A stretch of 64,000 bases of DNA from Gammaproteobacteria bacterium (GTDB lineage Bacteria; Pseudomonadota; Gammaproteobacteria; Pseudomonadales; UBA5518): positions 1,736,001 through 1,800,000 of the forward strand of contig JADIYI010000008.1 of the NCBI GenBank assembly GCA_016705365.1, read 5' to 3'. The translations under genes were made by a program, and so were the position numbers. The notes beneath the pieces were generated by a model. It was not told the origin of the DNA. It did not search any database and saw only the letters and a list, made by a program, of their open reading frames with translations. Positions 43,636 through 52,660 of this stretch are shown here, piece after piece (positions within the stretch are counted from its first letter, which is position 1; every line of letters starts with the position of its first letter).

Positions 43636-44200
43636 GCGCCTGGTGCCGGCGCTCGCGCTGCTGCTGGCGCTGCTGTGCGGTGGCGGAGCCAATGCACTGG
43701 AATCCGGGCAGGCGCTGCCCGGGGTGCGGGTCGAGGAACTCGGCGAGCTCAAGCTCCACGACGAGCAGCTGAGCTACGCCGCCTGGGACAGCCGCGCGCT
43801 GCTCGGCAAGCTGAACGTGATCCAGTACCTGGCGGCGCGGCTCTCCTCCAAATCGCTCAACAAGCCGTTTACCGACCAGCTCGAGGCGGCCGGCCTGCCG
43901 CTCGATCGCTACCACGTGACGACCATCGTGAATCTCGATGACGCCTTGTTCGGTACCCGCGGATTCGTGCAGTCGGAACTCGAATCGAACAAGAAGCGCT
44001 ACTACCTGTCGAGCATCGTTGCCGATGCCCGTGGCCTCGGTCTGCGGACCTGGCAGCTGGCGCCAGAATCCAGCGCCATCATCATCGTGGACGCGGACGG
44101 GCGGGTGGTATTTTTCCGTGATGGAGCGCTGTCGGCGGACGAAATCGCCGCGGCACTGCAACTGTTGCGTGACGGCACCGCGGAGCTTGCCGCGCGCTGA
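43628..44200 (+). CDS. ytfJ: YtfJ-family periplasmic protein
   Basis: 190 residues with a signal peptide (LVPALALLLALLCGGGANA) and a thioredoxin-like fold lacking the CxxC. LGKLNVIQYLAARLSSKSLNKPFTDQLEAAGLPLDRYHVTTIVNLDDA and FVQSELESNKKRYYLSSIVAD closely follow E. coli YtfJ. The function is unclear in the family. The GTG at 43628 lies inside the end of the P450 gene, so it belongs to the MFS-P450 operon. Confidence 0.85.
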   Translation: MAERLVPALALLLALLCGGGANALESGQALPGVRVEELGELKLHDEQLSYAAWDSRALLGKLNVIQYLAARLSSKSLNKPFTDQLEAAGLPLDRYHVTTIVNLDDALFGTRGFVQSELESNKKRYYLSSIVADARGLGLRTWQLAPESSAIIIVDADGRVVFFRDGALSADEIAAALQLLRDGTAELAAR

Positions 44201-44231
44201 TTCCCTTTCACCAACGCGCACGGGGTATTAC

Positions 44232-45530
44232 ATGGGCGTTTCCTCTTCGCTGTCTCTTCCCGCCGGCAAGATGCGCCGCTTCATGCATCGCATCCGGGTA
44301 CCGGCCGATATCGACTCCGTGACCGGGATCGACAGCGCCAGCGAATGCGATCCGCTCGAGGCCGGGATCGGCCATGCGCAGGCCGAATCGATCTGGCAGG
44401 CAGTACAGGCGTTGTACCGCACCGGCTACTATCCTGCGGTGATGTTCTGCCTGCGCCGGCAGGGGCGCATCGTGTTCAACCGTTCGCTCGGTCACGTGCG
44501 GGGCAATGCGCCGCTGGACGAACCGGATGCGCCCAAGGTGCTCGCCACGCCGTCCACCCCGAGCTGCCTGTTCTCGGCCTCGAAAGCCATCACCGCGATG
44601 GTGATGCACCGCATGGAAGAGCATGGCCAGCTCAACCTGCTGAACCCGATCAGCCACTACATCCCCGAGTTCGCCAGGCATGGCAAGGAACGCACCACGA
44701 TCTATCACCTGCTCTCGCACCGGGCCGGCATTCCCGGTATCGAAGGGGTGACGGACCCGCGCGTGGTGCTCGATCACGAGCAGAGCCTGCGTCTGCTGTG
44801 CGAGGCCGAACCATTGCACCTGCTCGGAAGACGCCAGGCCTATCACGCGGTCACCGGTGGCGTGATCCTCGCGGAAATCGTCAAGCGCGTCAGCGGCATG
44901 GATATCCGCAAGGCGTGGCGTACCTGGTTCAAGGAGCCGATGGGCCTGAAAGTGCTCGATTACGGCGCCAGCGAGCGGGTGCGCGCGCGCATGACCCGGG
45001 AGGCGCTGACCGGCATCCAGGGCTGCAGCCTGGTGGATGATTTCGCGCGCGGTGCGCTCGGCGCAACGTTCGGCGAGGTGATGGAACTGGTCGATACCGC
45101 GGACTTCTACCGCGCGGTGATTCCCTCCGGCAACATGGTGACCACCGCCGAGGAAGCGAGCAGGTTCTACCAGATGCTGCTCGACGGCGGCCGCTGCAAC
45201 GGTCGCCAGATCCTGCGAGCCGAAACGATCCAGCGCGCGACGATGGAGGTCGGGCCGCACGTGTTCGATCGCACCATCGGGATACCGCTGCGCTTCAGCC
45301 AGGGATTCATGCTCGGTGGCGAACCCTTCGGCCTGTTCGGCAGCCGCTCGCACAACGCCTACGGCCATATCGGACTGGTCAACAACGTGACCTGGGCCGA
45401 TCCGGAGCGCGCGATCAGCGTGGCGCTGCTGGTCAGTGGCATTCCGCTGCTGGCCGGCAATATCGGGGCGCTGATAAGGCTGATGGCGCGTATCTCCTCG
45501 GCCTGCCCGCGCAGCAGCCTGAGCGCATGA
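44232..45530 (+). CDS. Serine hydrolase, beta-lactamase/esterase (class C) family
   Basis: A 432-residue protein without a signal peptide. The nucleophile motif SxxK is SASKAIT. The second motif appears as YHAVTGG, where class C enzymes have YxN. ERTTIYHLLSHRAGIPG and the C-terminal AYGHIGLVNNVTWADPE are typical of EstB-like esterases in this fold, so ester or lactone hydrolysis is more likely than antibiotic resistance. It is the last complete gene of the MFS-P450-ytfJ run. Confidence 0.8.
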   Translation: MGVSSSLSLPAGKMRRFMHRIRVPADIDSVTGIDSASECDPLEAGIGHAQAESIWQAVQALYRTGYYPAVMFCLRRQGRIVFNRSLGHVRGNAPLDEPDAPKVLATPSTPSCLFSASKAITAMVMHRMEEHGQLNLLNPISHYIPEFARHGKERTTIYHLLSHRAGIPGIEGVTDPRVVLDHEQSLRLLCEAEPLHLLGRRQAYHAVTGGVILAEIVKRVSGMDIRKAWRTWFKEPMGLKVLDYGASERVRARMTREALTGIQGCSLVDDFARGALGATFGEVMELVDTADFYRAVIPSGNMVTTAEEASRFYQMLLDGGRCNGRQILRAETIQRATMEVGPHVFDRTIGIPLRFSQGFMLGGEPFGLFGSRSHNAYGHIGLVNNVTWADPERAISVALLVSGIPLLAGNIGALIRLMARISSACPRSSLSA

Positions 45531-45655
45531 CGGTACGCAGCGAAATCGAGGGCCGGGTCGCCACGATCACGCCGACCGATATCCGGGCCGGTGCGGCGCG
45601 TTTTGCCGGCGGGCGCGGTCACGCCGGTATATGCGGCGATTTCGACCTGCCCTGA
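45527..45655 (+). pseudogene. 42-codon remnant resembling an enoyl-CoA hydratase start
   Basis: An ATG overlapping the serine hydrolase stop (ATGA) opens MTVRSEIEGRVATIT, which looks like the N-terminus of many enoyl-CoA hydratases. The next 27 residues do not continue the family and end in FDLP-stop. It may be the decayed start of a lost hydratase gene, or chance. No other frame continues it. Confidence 0.3.
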
Positions 45656-45656
45656 T

Positions 45657-47021
45657 TCAGCCGGTCGCGGGGATCACCGCGTCCACGGTGCATTCGAGCG
45701 CCCCGTCGGCCAGGCGGGCACGCACCCGCATGCCCTGGCGCACCGCGCCGATACTGCGCAGCAGCGTACCGCTTTCGCTGCTGACAATCGCATAGCCGCG
45801 TTGCAGCGTCGCCAGCGGACTCACCGAGTCGAGCAGTTGCGCCAGCGTGCCGAGCTGTTCCTGGCGTGCGCGCAGTTGCTGGCGCATCGCGGTGGCCAGG
45901 CGCTTGTCGAGTTGTGCCAGCAGCGCGCGATGTTCGCCGAGCCGCGCCAGCGGCGCCTGCGCGGCCAGCGCGGCGCGGACCCGCTGCAGACGCTGTTCGG
46001 CATGGTGCAGGCGATGACGGTGGGCGATACGCAGGCGCGATTCGAGTTCGTCGAGGCGCTGCGCCTGTTCGCGCAGACGCGCACCGGGGTGACGCACCCG
46101 CGGCAGCAGCCATTGCAGCTGGCGGCGCCGTGATTCCAGTGCCCGCTGCACCAGTTGTTCGAGTCGGGCGCGCGTGGCGTTGAGCGCGGCGAGCAGCTTC
46201 GCGCGATCGGGGCTTACCAGCTCGGCGGCCGCGGAGGGTGTTGGCGCGCGCATATCGGCCACCAGGTCCGCCAGCGTGATATCCGTTTCGTGGCCGACCG
46301 CCGCAACCACCGGCAAGGTGCTGGCGTGAATCGCGCGCACCACGACTTCCTCGTTGAATGCCCCCAGATCCTCGAGCGATCCGCCGCCACGCCCGACGAT
46401 CATCACCTCGAGCGGCGGATCGAGCGTCGCGGCGAGGCGGTTGGCGCGCCCGATCGCGGCAGCGATCTCGGCCGCAGCGCCCGCGCCCTGCACCGGGACC
46501 GCGAAAACCGTGATCGCAAGTGGCGGATAACGGCGTTTGAGCACGGTCAGGATATCGTGCAGCGCGGCGCCGCTGGCGGACGTGACCACCGCGAGGTGGG
46601 CCGGGAACGGCGGCAGCGGGCGTTTGCGTTCGGCCGCGAACAGCCCCTCGGCGGCGAGCTTGCGCCTGAGCGCCTCGAGCGCACGCTGCAGCGCGCCGAG
46701 TCCGGCCGGCTCGAGTTCCTCGACGATCAGCTGGTAGTCGCCACGCGCCGCGTAGAGGCTCACCCCGGCGCGCAGCTGCACATGCTCCCCGTTGCCCGGG
46801 CGCAGCTTCGCGCGCAGGTTGCGGTTGCGGAACATCGCGCAGCGCACCTGGGCATGGCTGTCCTTCAGGGTGAAATACCAGTGCCCGGAGCTTGGCGCGG
46901 AAAAATTGGAGATCTCGCCTTCGACCCACACCGAGGGGAACGCGGACTCGAGCAATTGCTTGCTCTGCATGTTGATCTCGCCGACGCTGAATACGCATCG
47001 CCCGCGTTCGTCCTGCTGCAT
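45657..47021 (-). CDS. xseA: Exodeoxyribonuclease VII large subunit
   Basis: 454 residues. The N-terminal OB-fold (FPSVWVEGEISNFSAPSSGHWYFTLKD) is followed by the catalytic domain (VVTSASGAALHDILTVLKRRYP, VGRGGGSLEDLGAFNEE, VVAAVGHETDITLADLVADMRAPTPSAAAEL) and a long helical C-terminus that forms coiled coils. It degrades single-stranded DNA together with XseB, whose gene is not in this window. Confidence 0.95.
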   Translation of the reverse strand: MQQDERGRCVFSVGEINMQSKQLLESAFPSVWVEGEISNFSAPSSGHWYFTLKDSHAQVRCAMFRNRNLRAKLRPGNGEHVQLRAGVSLYAARGDYQLIVEELEPAGLGALQRALEALRRKLAAEGLFAAERKRPLPPFPAHLAVVTSASGAALHDILTVLKRRYPPLAITVFAVPVQGAGAAAEIAAAIGRANRLAATLDPPLEVMIVGRGGGSLEDLGAFNEEVVVRAIHASTLPVVAAVGHETDITLADLVADMRAPTPSAAAELVSPDRAKLLAALNATRARLEQLVQRALESRRRQLQWLLPRVRHPGARLREQAQRLDELESRLRIAHRHRLHHAEQRLQRVRAALAAQAPLARLGEHRALLAQLDKRLATAMRQQLRARQEQLGTLAQLLDSVSPLATLQRGYAIVSSESGTLLRSIGAVRQGMRVRARLADGALECTVDAVIPATG

Positions 47022-47040
47022 GTTGCCTGCGCCCGGTGGT

Positions 47041-47193
47041 TCAGGAGTGGAACATACGTCGCAGGCAGGGAATGTGGAAGGGCTTCCCGGCGTTTTGTTC
47101 CTCGGCCAGGTGCTCGGCGAGCGCCCGGAGCACCACCGCGCCGCATCCGCCCGCCGTGGCTGATGAGCAGCGAGGTCCGCTTGTACCGATCAT
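47041..47193 (-). CDS. Possible small protein upstream of xseA
   Basis: A 50-codon frame, MIGTSGPRCSS to FHIPCLRRMFHS, on the xseA strand and 19 bp ahead of its start. A weak GCAGG precedes the ATG. The C-terminal ALAEHLAEEQNAGKPFHIP looks protein-like, but I cannot match it to a family. Otherwise the 47022-47234 gap is empty apart from upstream sequence of the divergent XRE gene. Confidence 0.25.
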   Translation of the reverse strand: MIGTSGPRCSSATAGGCGAVVLRALAEHLAEEQNAGKPFHIPCLRRMFHS

Positions 47194-47234
47194 TACCTGC
47201 CGGGTAACATCGCGCTGCCCCAACGGAACACAAC

Positions 47235-48089
47235 GTGATCAAACCAGAATCCCCGCGTCTTCATCAACCAGGCCCTTTCGGGCGGTTGCTGCGTTTCTGG
47301 CGCACAACCTTTGCAATGAGCCAGGAGGAACTCGCACTCGACACCGGTGTGTCTCCGCGTCATCTCAGTTTTCTCGAGACCGGGCGCTCGCAGCCCGGAC
47401 GCACCATGGTGCTTAGCCTGGCGCGGGTGTTCGAGCTGGCGCCGCAGGATCTCAACACGCTGCTGGTCGCGGCGGGTTTTGCCGCCGATCCGGACCCGGT
47501 CGACCTCGGGCAGCCGGCGTTGCGCTGGCTGCACAAATCCCTCGACCTGCACATGCGCGCACTCGATCCGTGGCCGGCCGCGGTGCACGACCGCTACGGC
47601 ACCCTCCATCTGGTCAATCGCGGCTGGCTGGCGATGCACCGCGCGCTGGTCTCGGCCGCAGCGCTGCAGCCGCCGGTAAACAGCTATCACCTGCTGTTTG
47701 CCGAGAACGGCCTGCGCCCGCACCTGGTGGAGTGGGAGGACGTTGCCTGCCGCCTGCTGATGACCTTGCAGCAGGAGGTGCTGCTGAGCGGTGATGGCGG
47801 CGCCGAAGTGCTGCTCGCGCAGTTGCTGGAATATCCCTCGATACCCGAGCACTGGCGCCGGCGTGGGGCCGAGATCGCGCATCAGCACAGCTTCAGGATG
47901 CAGGTACGGATGCCGGACGGCAACCCGCGCAGCTATCTCAACACCGTGAACACGGTCGGTGCCACGCCCTATGTGGGCGAACCACGGCTGCTGCTCAGCA
48001 TGCTCACGCCGGAAGACCTGGTGGCGGATTGCAGTCGCGAGGCGTTGCTCGATGATGCCACGCTGAGCCATCCGCTATTGCATTACTGA
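47235..48089 (+). CDS. XRE regulator with MmyB-like ligand domain
   Basis: A 284-residue regulator. The helix-turn-helix is FGRLLRFWRTTFAMSQEELALDTGVSPRHLSFLETGRSQPGRTMVLSLARVF. The MmyB-like PAS-type domain (residues 100-280) includes WPAAVHDRYGTLHLVNRGWLAMH and YLNTVNTVGATPYVGEPRLLLSML. Such regulators often bind fatty acids or other hydrophobic ligands. The GTG start is at 47235. The 3' end overlaps rsmE convergently by 7 bp. Confidence 0.85.
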   Translation: MIKPESPRLHQPGPFGRLLRFWRTTFAMSQEELALDTGVSPRHLSFLETGRSQPGRTMVLSLARVFELAPQDLNTLLVAAGFAADPDPVDLGQPALRWLHKSLDLHMRALDPWPAAVHDRYGTLHLVNRGWLAMHRALVSAAALQPPVNSYHLLFAENGLRPHLVEWEDVACRLLMTLQQEVLLSGDGGAEVLLAQLLEYPSIPEHWRRRGAEIAHQHSFRMQVRMPDGNPRSYLNTVNTVGATPYVGEPRLLLSMLTPEDLVADCSREALLDDATLSHPLLHY

Positions 48090-48799
48090 GCCGGGAACAG
48101 GGTCGCGGCGAGTGCCGGCAACGCTGTTTCCACCCGCAGGATGCGCGGCCCCAGGGTAAATGCGCTGAAACCGGCGCTGCCGAACAGCGTGAGCTCGAAA
48201 TCCGTGAACCCCCCTTCCGGTCCCACCGCGAGCGCAACCTTCCTGCCGCGCGCGGCGCGTCCCGGTTCGGTGGCCGCGGGGTGTGCCAGCAGGCGCTCGC
48301 AGCCCTTGCTCATCGCGGGCAGTTCATCCTCGACGAACGGTCGCAGCCGCGGGTGCAGGCTCACCTCGGGCAACACCGTGTCGCAGGCCTGTTCGAGTCC
48401 GGCCACCAGGTACCGGCGCAGCGCCGCGGCCTGCAGCAGCGGGCTTTGCCAATAGCTTTTCTCGACCCGCGCGGCATTGACCAGGCACAGGCGCTTGATG
48501 CCGAGTTCGGCGATCGAGCGCAGCACCCGGCGCAGCATCTTCGGGCGCGGCAACGCCAGTACCAGCATCAGCGGCAGCGGTGGGGGCGGCTCGGCGTGGC
48601 AGACGAAACGCAGGTACACACCACCCTGGGCCACCCGCTCGACGATCGCCTCGCCGACCAGCCCGTCGCTCATGCCGACCCGCAACCGCCGTCCCGGTTG
48701 CGGTGGCCACAGATCCCCGCGCACCGGGTAGCGCGCGGCATCGAGCACCGCGAAATCCTCGGCCAGCAGATCCTCGCGCTCGAGCAGCAGCAGGTTCAT
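48083..48799 (-). CDS. rsmE: 16S rRNA m3U1498 methyltransferase
   Basis: A SPOUT-class enzyme methylating U1498 of 16S rRNA. The 238-residue length is normal, with the SAM knot motifs VALAVGPEGGFTDFEL and LGPRILRVETALPAL at the C-terminus. MSKGCERLLAHP precedes them. The ATG at 48799 overlaps the rimO stop (ATGA), so the two are one operon; longer upstream starts lie within rimO. Confidence 0.93.
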   Translation of the reverse strand: MNLLLLEREDLLAEDFAVLDAARYPVRGDLWPPQPGRRLRVGMSDGLVGEAIVERVAQGGVYLRFVCHAEPPPPLPLMLVLALPRPKMLRRVLRSIAELGIKRLCLVNAARVEKSYWQSPLLQAAALRRYLVAGLEQACDTVLPEVSLHPRLRPFVEDELPAMSKGCERLLAHPAATEPGRAARGRKVALAVGPEGGFTDFELTLFGSAGFSAFTLGPRILRVETALPALAATLFPAQ

Positions 48800-50121
48800 C
48801 CGCTGGCCGGTACCGCGTGCAGATCGTAGGCATCGGCGGCCGTCACCTGCACCCGCACGAGCTCGCCGCTGGCGAGACCGGCGGCATTGCCGATATGCAC
48901 CACGCCATCGATTTCCGGCGCATCCGCGGCCGAACGCGCCACCGCGCAGTCGCCCTCGACCCGGTCGACGAGCACCTCGATGGTGCTGCCGATACGCCGT
49001 TGCAGGCGCTCGGCGCTGATATCGGCCTGCAATGCCATCAGCCGGTTCCAGCGGTCTTCCTTGAGCTCCTCGGGCACCGGGTCGGGTAACTCGTTGGCCG
49101 GCGCGCCGGCCACCGGGGAATATTGGAAGCAGCCGACGCGGTCGAGTTCCGCCTCGTCGAGGAAGTCCAGCAGCTCCTCGAACTCGTCCTCGGTTTCGCC
49201 CGGGAAGCCGACGATAAAGGTGCTGCGCAGCGTGAGCTCGGGGCATATGGCGCGCCATTCGCGGATCCGCTCCAGCACGCCATCGGCATTACCGGGGCGC
49301 TTCATCAGTTTGAGGATGCGCCGGCTGGCATGCTGGAACGGGATATCGAGGTAGGGCAGGATCCGACCCCCGGCCATCAGTGGTATCAGCTGATCGACGT
49401 GGGGGTAGGGATAGACGTAGTGCAGCCGCACCCAGACGCCGAGGCTGCCGAGCGCCTCGCACAGCTCCTGCATGCGGGTGCGCAGCGGGCGGCCCTGCCA
49501 GAACCCGGTGCGGTAGTGCAGGTCGACGCCATAGGCGCTGGTGTCCTGCGAGATCACCAGCAACTCGCGCACCCCGGCCTTCACCAGCCGCTCGGCCTCG
49601 TCCATCACCTCGCCGATCGGGCGGCTCACCAGGTCGCCGCGCAATTGCGGGATGATGCAGAAGCTGCAGCGGTGGTTGCAGCCCTCGGAAATCTTCAGGT
49701 AGGCATAGTGGCGCGGGGTGAGTTTCACGCCCTGCGGCGGCACCAGGTCGAGGAACGGGTCGTGGTCGCGCGGCGGCGGTGGAACATGCTGGTGCACGGC
49801 ACCGACCACGGCTTCATAGGCTTGCGGTCCGGTCACGCTCAGCACCCGCGGATGGACCCTGCGGATCTCCTCCTCCATCACGCCCATGCAGCCGGTGACG
49901 ATCACCCGACCGTTCTCGTGCAGTGCCTCGCCGATCGCATCGAGTGATTCCTGCTTGGCGCTGTCGATGAAACCGCAGGTGTTCACCACCACCACGTCGG
50001 CTTCCTGGTAGCGCGGCACGATACTGTAGCCGTCGAGCTTGAGCTGGGTCAGAATGCGTTCCGAATCGACCAGCGCCTTGGGGCAACCAAGGCTGACGAA
50101 ACCGATTTTTGGTTGATTCAT
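48796..50121 (-). CDS. rimO: Ribosomal protein S12 methylthiotransferase
   Basis: Adds a methylthio group to an Asp of ribosomal protein S12. The N-terminal MTTase domain has VSLGCPKALVDSE with conserved cysteines, VVNTCGFID and TGCMG. The radical SAM cluster is CNHRCSFC. A TRAM domain closes the protein. The ATG at 50121 (MNQPKIGFV) gives 441 residues, the usual length. Confidence 0.95.
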   Translation of the reverse strand: MNQPKIGFVSLGCPKALVDSERILTQLKLDGYSIVPRYQEADVVVVNTCGFIDSAKQESLDAIGEALHENGRVIVTGCMGVMEEEIRRVHPRVLSVTGPQAYEAVVGAVHQHVPPPPRDHDPFLDLVPPQGVKLTPRHYAYLKISEGCNHRCSFCIIPQLRGDLVSRPIGEVMDEAERLVKAGVRELLVISQDTSAYGVDLHYRTGFWQGRPLRTRMQELCEALGSLGVWVRLHYVYPYPHVDQLIPLMAGGRILPYLDIPFQHASRRILKLMKRPGNADGVLERIREWRAICPELTLRSTFIVGFPGETEDEFEELLDFLDEAELDRVGCFQYSPVAGAPANELPDPVPEELKEDRWNRLMALQADISAERLQRRIGSTIEVLVDRVEGDCAVARSAADAPEIDGVVHIGNAAGLASGELVRVQVTAADAYDLHAVPASG

Positions 50122-50150
50122 TCGAGTGCTCGGAATCAGGGAGACGCGCA

Positions 50151-50903
50151 TTGTACCCAAGCAAACCGTTTGGCGCGCTGTTGTGGCTGTGGGCCGCGGC
50201 CGCGCTGGCGACGCCCGCCGCCGGGGATCTCGCGCGGGCCGAGACCGTGCAGGATCGCCTGGTGCAGGCCTGGCCGGCGGGCGAACGCGTTGCCGGCTAC
50301 AAGAGCGCCTTCACACAGCCGGCCATGCAACAGCGGTTCGGCCTCGCGGCGCCGGCGATGGCGGTGCTGCCGGCCTCCGGCGAGCGCTGCGCCGCGCGGG
50401 CCGAACCTTGCGTGGTCGAATTCACGGGCTACCGGCAACCGGTCATCGAGCTGGAGATCGCGTTGCAACTCGTCGCGGACATCGTCGAGGCGCCGGACAG
50501 CGTGATGGCGCTGCTGCCGTATATCAGCGCCGTGATGCCGGCCATCGAGCTGCCGGAACTGGCTCTCGATACCCCGGCGCCAGCCACCGGCCTCGATTAC
50601 ATCGCGAGCAATATCGGCACCCGCGCCTACCTGCTCGGTGCGCCACGCCTGCCGATCGTGCTGCTGCAGCGCAGCGTCACCATGCGCCTGCGCCGCGGTG
50701 ATGCCATCGTGCTCGAGGGTGATGGCAATGGCGCGGCCGAAGCCGCGCTGCAGTTGATCCGTGACACGCTGGCGCGCGGTTATCCGTTGCGTGCCGGGCA
50801 GATATTGCTGAGCGGCGCGGTCGCCGGCATGACGCCGGGCGTGGCGGGCGCCTACGTGGCCGAGTGCGGCAGCCTCGGCAATATCGAATTCACGGTGAGG
50901 TGA
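50151..50903 (+). CDS. MhpD/FAH-fold hydratase-like protein with signal peptide
   Basis: About 250 residues. VAGYKSAFTQPAMQQRFGL, PVIELEIALQLVADI, DYIASNIGTRAYLLG and RAGQILLSGAVAGMTPGVAGAYVAE match 2-oxopent-4-enoate hydratases. The ExE metal pair (IELEI) and a later Glu (AIELPEL) are kept. A TTG at 50151 after GGGAG gives a hydrophobic signal-like start (GALLWLWAAAALATPAAG). Export is unusual because the known hydratases are cytosolic. It is divergent from rimO with a 29-bp gap. Confidence 0.7.
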   Translation: MYPSKPFGALLWLWAAAALATPAAGDLARAETVQDRLVQAWPAGERVAGYKSAFTQPAMQQRFGLAAPAMAVLPASGERCAARAEPCVVEFTGYRQPVIELEIALQLVADIVEAPDSVMALLPYISAVMPAIELPELALDTPAPATGLDYIASNIGTRAYLLGAPRLPIVLLQRSVTMRLRRGDAIVLEGDGNGAAEAALQLIRDTLARGYPLRAGQILLSGAVAGMTPGVAGAYVAECGSLGNIEFTVR

Positions 50904-50906
50904 GCG

Positions 50907-51748
50907 ATGGGGGATGAGACACGGCTGTTGATCGGGGCCGCGGAACTCGCGCGCCGCCTGGGCAGCGCCGCGCCACCGGTGGTCGCGGACTGCCGCTTCG
51001 CGCTGGCCGATCCGGGTGCGGGCGAGAAGGGCTGGCGCGAGGCGCATATTCCCGGTTCCCATTATCTGCACCTGGAACGCGATCTGTCCGGGCCGCGCGC
51101 CGCCACCGGGGGCGCCATCCCTTGCCCGAGCCCGCGGCATTCTCCGCCGTGATGCGCCGGATCGGGCTCGACAGCGATCGCCTGCTGGTGGTGCTCGATG
51201 ACTCGCGTGCGGCGTTCGCCGCGCGGCTGTGGTGGCTGGCGCGCTATTTCGGACACGGCGAAGTGCGAGTGCTCGACGGTGGCTTGCGCGTGTGGCGCGA
51301 ACAGGGCCTGCCGTTGAGTGCCGATCCGCCGTTGGCCCGCGCGGGCAATTTCACGGCGCGCCCGGACCCGCGGATGCGGGTCGATTTCGAATTCGTGGTT
51401 GCCGCGGCGCCCGGCACGGTGCTGGTGGATGCACGCGAGGCGCGCCGTTTCGCGGGGCTGGAAGAACCCATAGACCCGCTCGCCGGCCATATCCCGGGAG
51501 CCTGCAACCGACCCTGGATCGAAGCCACCCGCGAGGACGGCAGTTTTCTCGGCGCCGACGAGCAGGCCGCGCGCTGGCGCGACCTGCCACGCGCTGCCGA
51601 GCCCGTTGTCTATTGCGGTTCCGGAGTCACGGCCTGCGTCAACCTGCTGTCGCTCGAACTGGCCGGGATACCCGGTGCCCGACTCTATCCGGGCAGCTGG
51701 AGCGACTGGTGCAGTCGCCCGGGTGTGCCGGTCGCAAGGGGATTCTAG
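50907..51748 (+). pseudogene. Rhodanese-type sulfurtransferase, frameshifted
   Basis: The first frame encodes the start of a two-domain thiosulfate/3-mercaptopyruvate sulfurtransferase (VVADCRFALADP, REAHIPGSHYLHLERDLSGP). The second frame continues in register with GRHPLPEPAAF, then LARYFGHGEVRVLDGGLRVW and the active-site loop VVYCGSGVTAC. Restoring one G to the five-G run at 51108-51112 joins them. Either the gene is broken or the sequence has a homopolymer error. All catalytic parts are otherwise intact. Confidence 0.75.
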
Positions 51749-51757
51749 AACCGTGAT

Positions 51758-52660
51758 TCAGCTTTCCAGCGTGGTGCGGAACGCGTCGCAACGGCGGTGA
51801 TAGGCGGCGGTGGTCTTGGGCATCGGCACCCGCGCACCGGCCAGGTATTCGATGACCCGCTTGCCGTCGGCAATCAGGCGCAGTGCCTCGTCGATCCGGC
51901 GCTGGCACTCCTCGTCGATCGCGTGTTGCAACTGCGGGCGGAAGCTCAGCACGGATTCGCAGGCGGCCACGAAGCGCGGCCATACCTGGAAAATCACCGG
52001 GTCGCTCTTCATGGTCTCGCTTTCGAGGCGTGCCGCCGCGGCCAGTTCGTGGATGCAGGGCACCAGCGCATCGAAGCCGGGCAGGGTGCAGACCGCCTTT
52101 TCCAGATTGTCGGCCAGGCCGTCGATATCGCGCATCGCGCGTGCAACCTTCATGTAGCGGCTTTCGTACACCGTGGCGATCGGCAGCGTGAAGGCCTTGA
52201 ACGGTTCGCCCCAGAGCTCGTCGATGCCTTCCTCGCCGCTGTAGTGCTTCACGAAATGCCCCAGCTCGAGCGCCTCCTTGAAGCACTCGCCACACTGCTT
52301 CATCAGCTCGTTGTCCATGCTGATCGCGACTCCCATCTCGCCGAGTTCCACGATGGTCGTGAACAGATCGGTGGCGCGGTTGAACAGTGCGCCGGCCAGC
52401 ATCGCCGCATTCACGCGCTTGCGTGCCGGGTCGGTCTCGGCCTCCCATGCCGCGCGGGCGCGGTCGAGTTTCTTGCCCGGGGTGTTGATGCCTTCCTCGG
52501 TGTGGTGGAAGGCGCGCTTGGTCATCTGGTCGATCAGCAGTTTCTTCTCGGCGAGCGAGTTCTCGGGGGGAGCGTAGTAACGGATCCAGTAACCGTCGTA
52601 GTAGATGACCGGCTTGCCATCGAGGACATTCAATGTCCCGTCCTTGACTGCTTCGTTCAT
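51758..52660 (-). CDS. Unrecognised conserved-looking protein (300 aa)
   Basis: I do not recognise this family. The protein is soluble and mostly helical, without a signal peptide or membrane helix. Visible parts are a Tyr-rich N-terminus (GKPVIYYDGYWIRYYAPPENSL), AFHHTEEGINTPGKKLDRARAAWEAETDPARKR, LFNRATDLFTTIVELGEMGVAISMDNELMKQCGECFKEALELGHFVKHYSGEEG and many Glu/His that could bind metal. The ATG at 52660 is chosen because upstream extension runs into the epimerase region. TATACT faces this gene at 52702-52707. Confidence 0.65.
   Translation of the reverse strand: MNEAVKDGTLNVLDGKPVIYYDGYWIRYYAPPENSLAEKKLLIDQMTKRAFHHTEEGINTPGKKLDRARAAWEAETDPARKRVNAAMLAGALFNRATDLFTTIVELGEMGVAISMDNELMKQCGECFKEALELGHFVKHYSGEEGIDELWGEPFKAFTLPIATVYESRYMKVARAMRDIDGLADNLEKAVCTLPGFDALVPCIHELAAAARLESETMKSDPVIFQVWPRFVAACESVLSFRPQLQHAIDEECQRRIDEALRLIADGKRVIEYLAGARVPMPKTTAAYHRRCDAFRTTLES

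Noticed and set aside
44232..45530. Antibiotic beta-lactamase
   Set aside because: The serine hydrolase lacks a signal peptide and the YxN motif, and better resembles esterases of the same fold.
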